Origin: an uncultured Hyphomicrobiales bacterium
GTDB lineage: Bacteria > Pseudomonadota > Alphaproteobacteria > Rhizobiales > Beijerinckiaceae
Reading direction: 5' to 3'
Length of the DNA stretch: 6,491 bases
Assembly (NCBI GenBank): GCA_903916165.1
Contig: CAIWVR010000637.1
Coordinates: 1 to 6,491 of the forward strand
Each line of letters starts with the position of its first letter. Position 1 is the stretch's first letter. This document shows positions 5,661 through 6,491 of the stretch, piece after piece. The translations under genes and the position numbers were made by a program. The notes under the pieces were generated by a model. That model worked only from the letters and a program-made list of their open reading frames with translations, ran no database searches and was not told the DNA's origin.

Positions 5661-6491
5661 ATGCCGAAGCGGACAGACATTTCGACCATCCTCATCATCG
5701 GCGCGGGGCCGATTGTCATCGGGCAAGCCTGCGAATTCGACTATTCAGGCACGCAGGCCTGCAAGGCGCTCCGTGAGGAGGGATACCGGATCGTTCTCGT
5801 CAATTCGAACCCGGCCACGATCATGACCGACCCGGACATGGCCGACCGCACCTATGTCGAGCCGATCACGCCAGAGGTCGTCGCCAAGATCATTGCTGCG
5901 GAACGTTACGCCGTGCCCGGCGGGTTTGCCTTGCTTCCGACCATGGGCGGCCAGACGGCGCTGAACTGCGCCCTGTCTCTGAAGAAGATGAGTGTGCTTG
6001 AAAAATATGACATTGAGATGATCGGCGCCTCGGCCGAGGCCATCGACAAGGCCGAAGACCGCGAATTGTTCCGCAATGCCATGACCAAGATCGGGCTCGA
6101 CACGCCGCGCTCGCACCAGATCAAGACGCTGTCGCAGGCGCTCGCCATTCTCGACGACATCGGCCTGCCGGCGATCATCCGCCCGTCCTTCACCATGGGC
6201 GGCACCGGCGGTGGCATCGCCTATAACAAGGCCGAGTTTATCGACATCATCGAGCGCGGCATCGATGCCTCGCCGACGAATGAAGTGCTGGTCGAGGAAA
6301 GCGTCCTCGGCTGGAAGGAATACGAGATGGAAGTCGTCCGCGACAAGGCGGACAATTGCATCATCGTCTGTTCCATCGAGAACATTGATCCGATGGGCGT
6401 GCACACCGGCGATTCGATCACGGTGGCACCGGCCCTGACGCTGACCGACAAGGAATATCAGATCATGCGCGACGCCTCGCTGGCGGTGCTG
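5661..6491 (+). CDS. carB: Carbamoyl-phosphate synthase large subunit, N-terminal part (runs off window)
   Basis: CarB makes carbamoyl phosphate from bicarbonate, two ATP and glutamine-derived ammonia, feeding arginine and pyrimidine synthesis; the full protein is about 1,070-1,100 aa. The 277 visible codons cover the N-terminal pre-ATP-grasp region and most of the first ATP-grasp (carboxyphosphate) domain. They start [17 protein letters not shown], as in E. coli, and include [10 protein letters not shown] (21-30), [10 protein letters not shown] (48-57), [10 protein letters not shown] (93-102), [18 protein letters not shown] (172-189), [13 protein letters not shown] (216-228) and [12 protein letters not shown] (246-257). 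R134, R174, E220 and H248 correspond to E. coli R129, R169, E215 and H243, so the first ATP site is intact. The constant +5 offset comes from an insertion at 83-89. The ATG is fixed by family alignment; a weak GGA lies 5 bases upstream. carA is not in the window. Confidence 0.98.
   Translation, partial: MPKRTDISTILIIGAGPIVIGQACEFDYSGTQACKALREEGYRIVLVNSNPATIMTDPDMADRTYVEPITPEVVAKIIAAERYAVPGGFALLPTMGGQTALNCALSLKKMSVLEKYDIEMIGASAEAIDKAEDRELFRNAMTKIGLDTPRSHQIKTLSQALAILDDIGLPAIIRPSFTMGGTGGGIAYNKAEFIDIIERGIDASPTNEVLVEESVLGWKEYEMEVVRDKADNCIIVCSIENIDPMGVHTGDSITVAPALTLTDKEYQIMRDASLAVL

Noticed and set aside
1..6491. Mobile elements, CRISPR arrays, tRNA or rRNA genes, phage genes.
   Set aside because: I saw no direct-repeat array, cloverleaf, transposase motif or terminal inverted repeats on either strand.

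Overview
The window is a GC-rich chromosomal segment from an alphaproteobacterium, most likely a member of the Hyphomicrobiales (Rhizobiales). The reasons are a petA-petB (fbcF-fbcB) pair divergent from a trmL-hemF pair, an arrangement I recall from rhizobial genomes, the strongly alphaproteobacterial character of the protein sequences, and a short insertion in CarB that I associate, from memory only, with that group. I cannot name the genus.

Layout. Bases 1-344 (minus) hold the first 114 codons of cytochrome b, and 425-943 (minus) hold the complete Rieske iron-sulfur protein. Together they form the start of a cytochrome bc1 operon read leftwards out of the window, with a terminator-like hairpin between the two genes. 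After a 329-base divergent spacer, trmL (1273-1782) and hemF (1770-2693) read rightwards and overlap by 13 bases. hemF ends only 4 bases from the end of a convergent small membrane gene of the GtrA family (2698-3078, minus). A second divergent spacer (3079-3456) contains a conspicuous AT-rich block. It separates gtrA from a 660-codon gene (3457-5439) that starts like a Tad-pilus TadE/TadG protein but carries two copies of a galactose-binding-like beta-sandwich unit instead of the usual TadG C-terminus. A 221-base spacer with an intrinsic terminator follows, and then the N-terminal 277 codons of carB (5661 to the window edge).

How the genes relate. The bc1 genes serve respiratory electron transfer. 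hemF makes protoporphyrinogen IX precursor for haem, which cytochrome b needs, so its position beside the bc1 operon is functionally sensible. trmL modifies tRNA wobble bases and is linked to hemF by overlap. carB (arginine and pyrimidine synthesis) is an unrelated housekeeping gene. gtrA and the 660-aa gene are the accessory part. The long gene is the least ordinary object here: a single-pass membrane anchor with a large, internally duplicated, probably disulfide-bonded extracytoplasmic region. No CRISPR array, tRNA, rRNA, insertion sequence or phage gene is visible.
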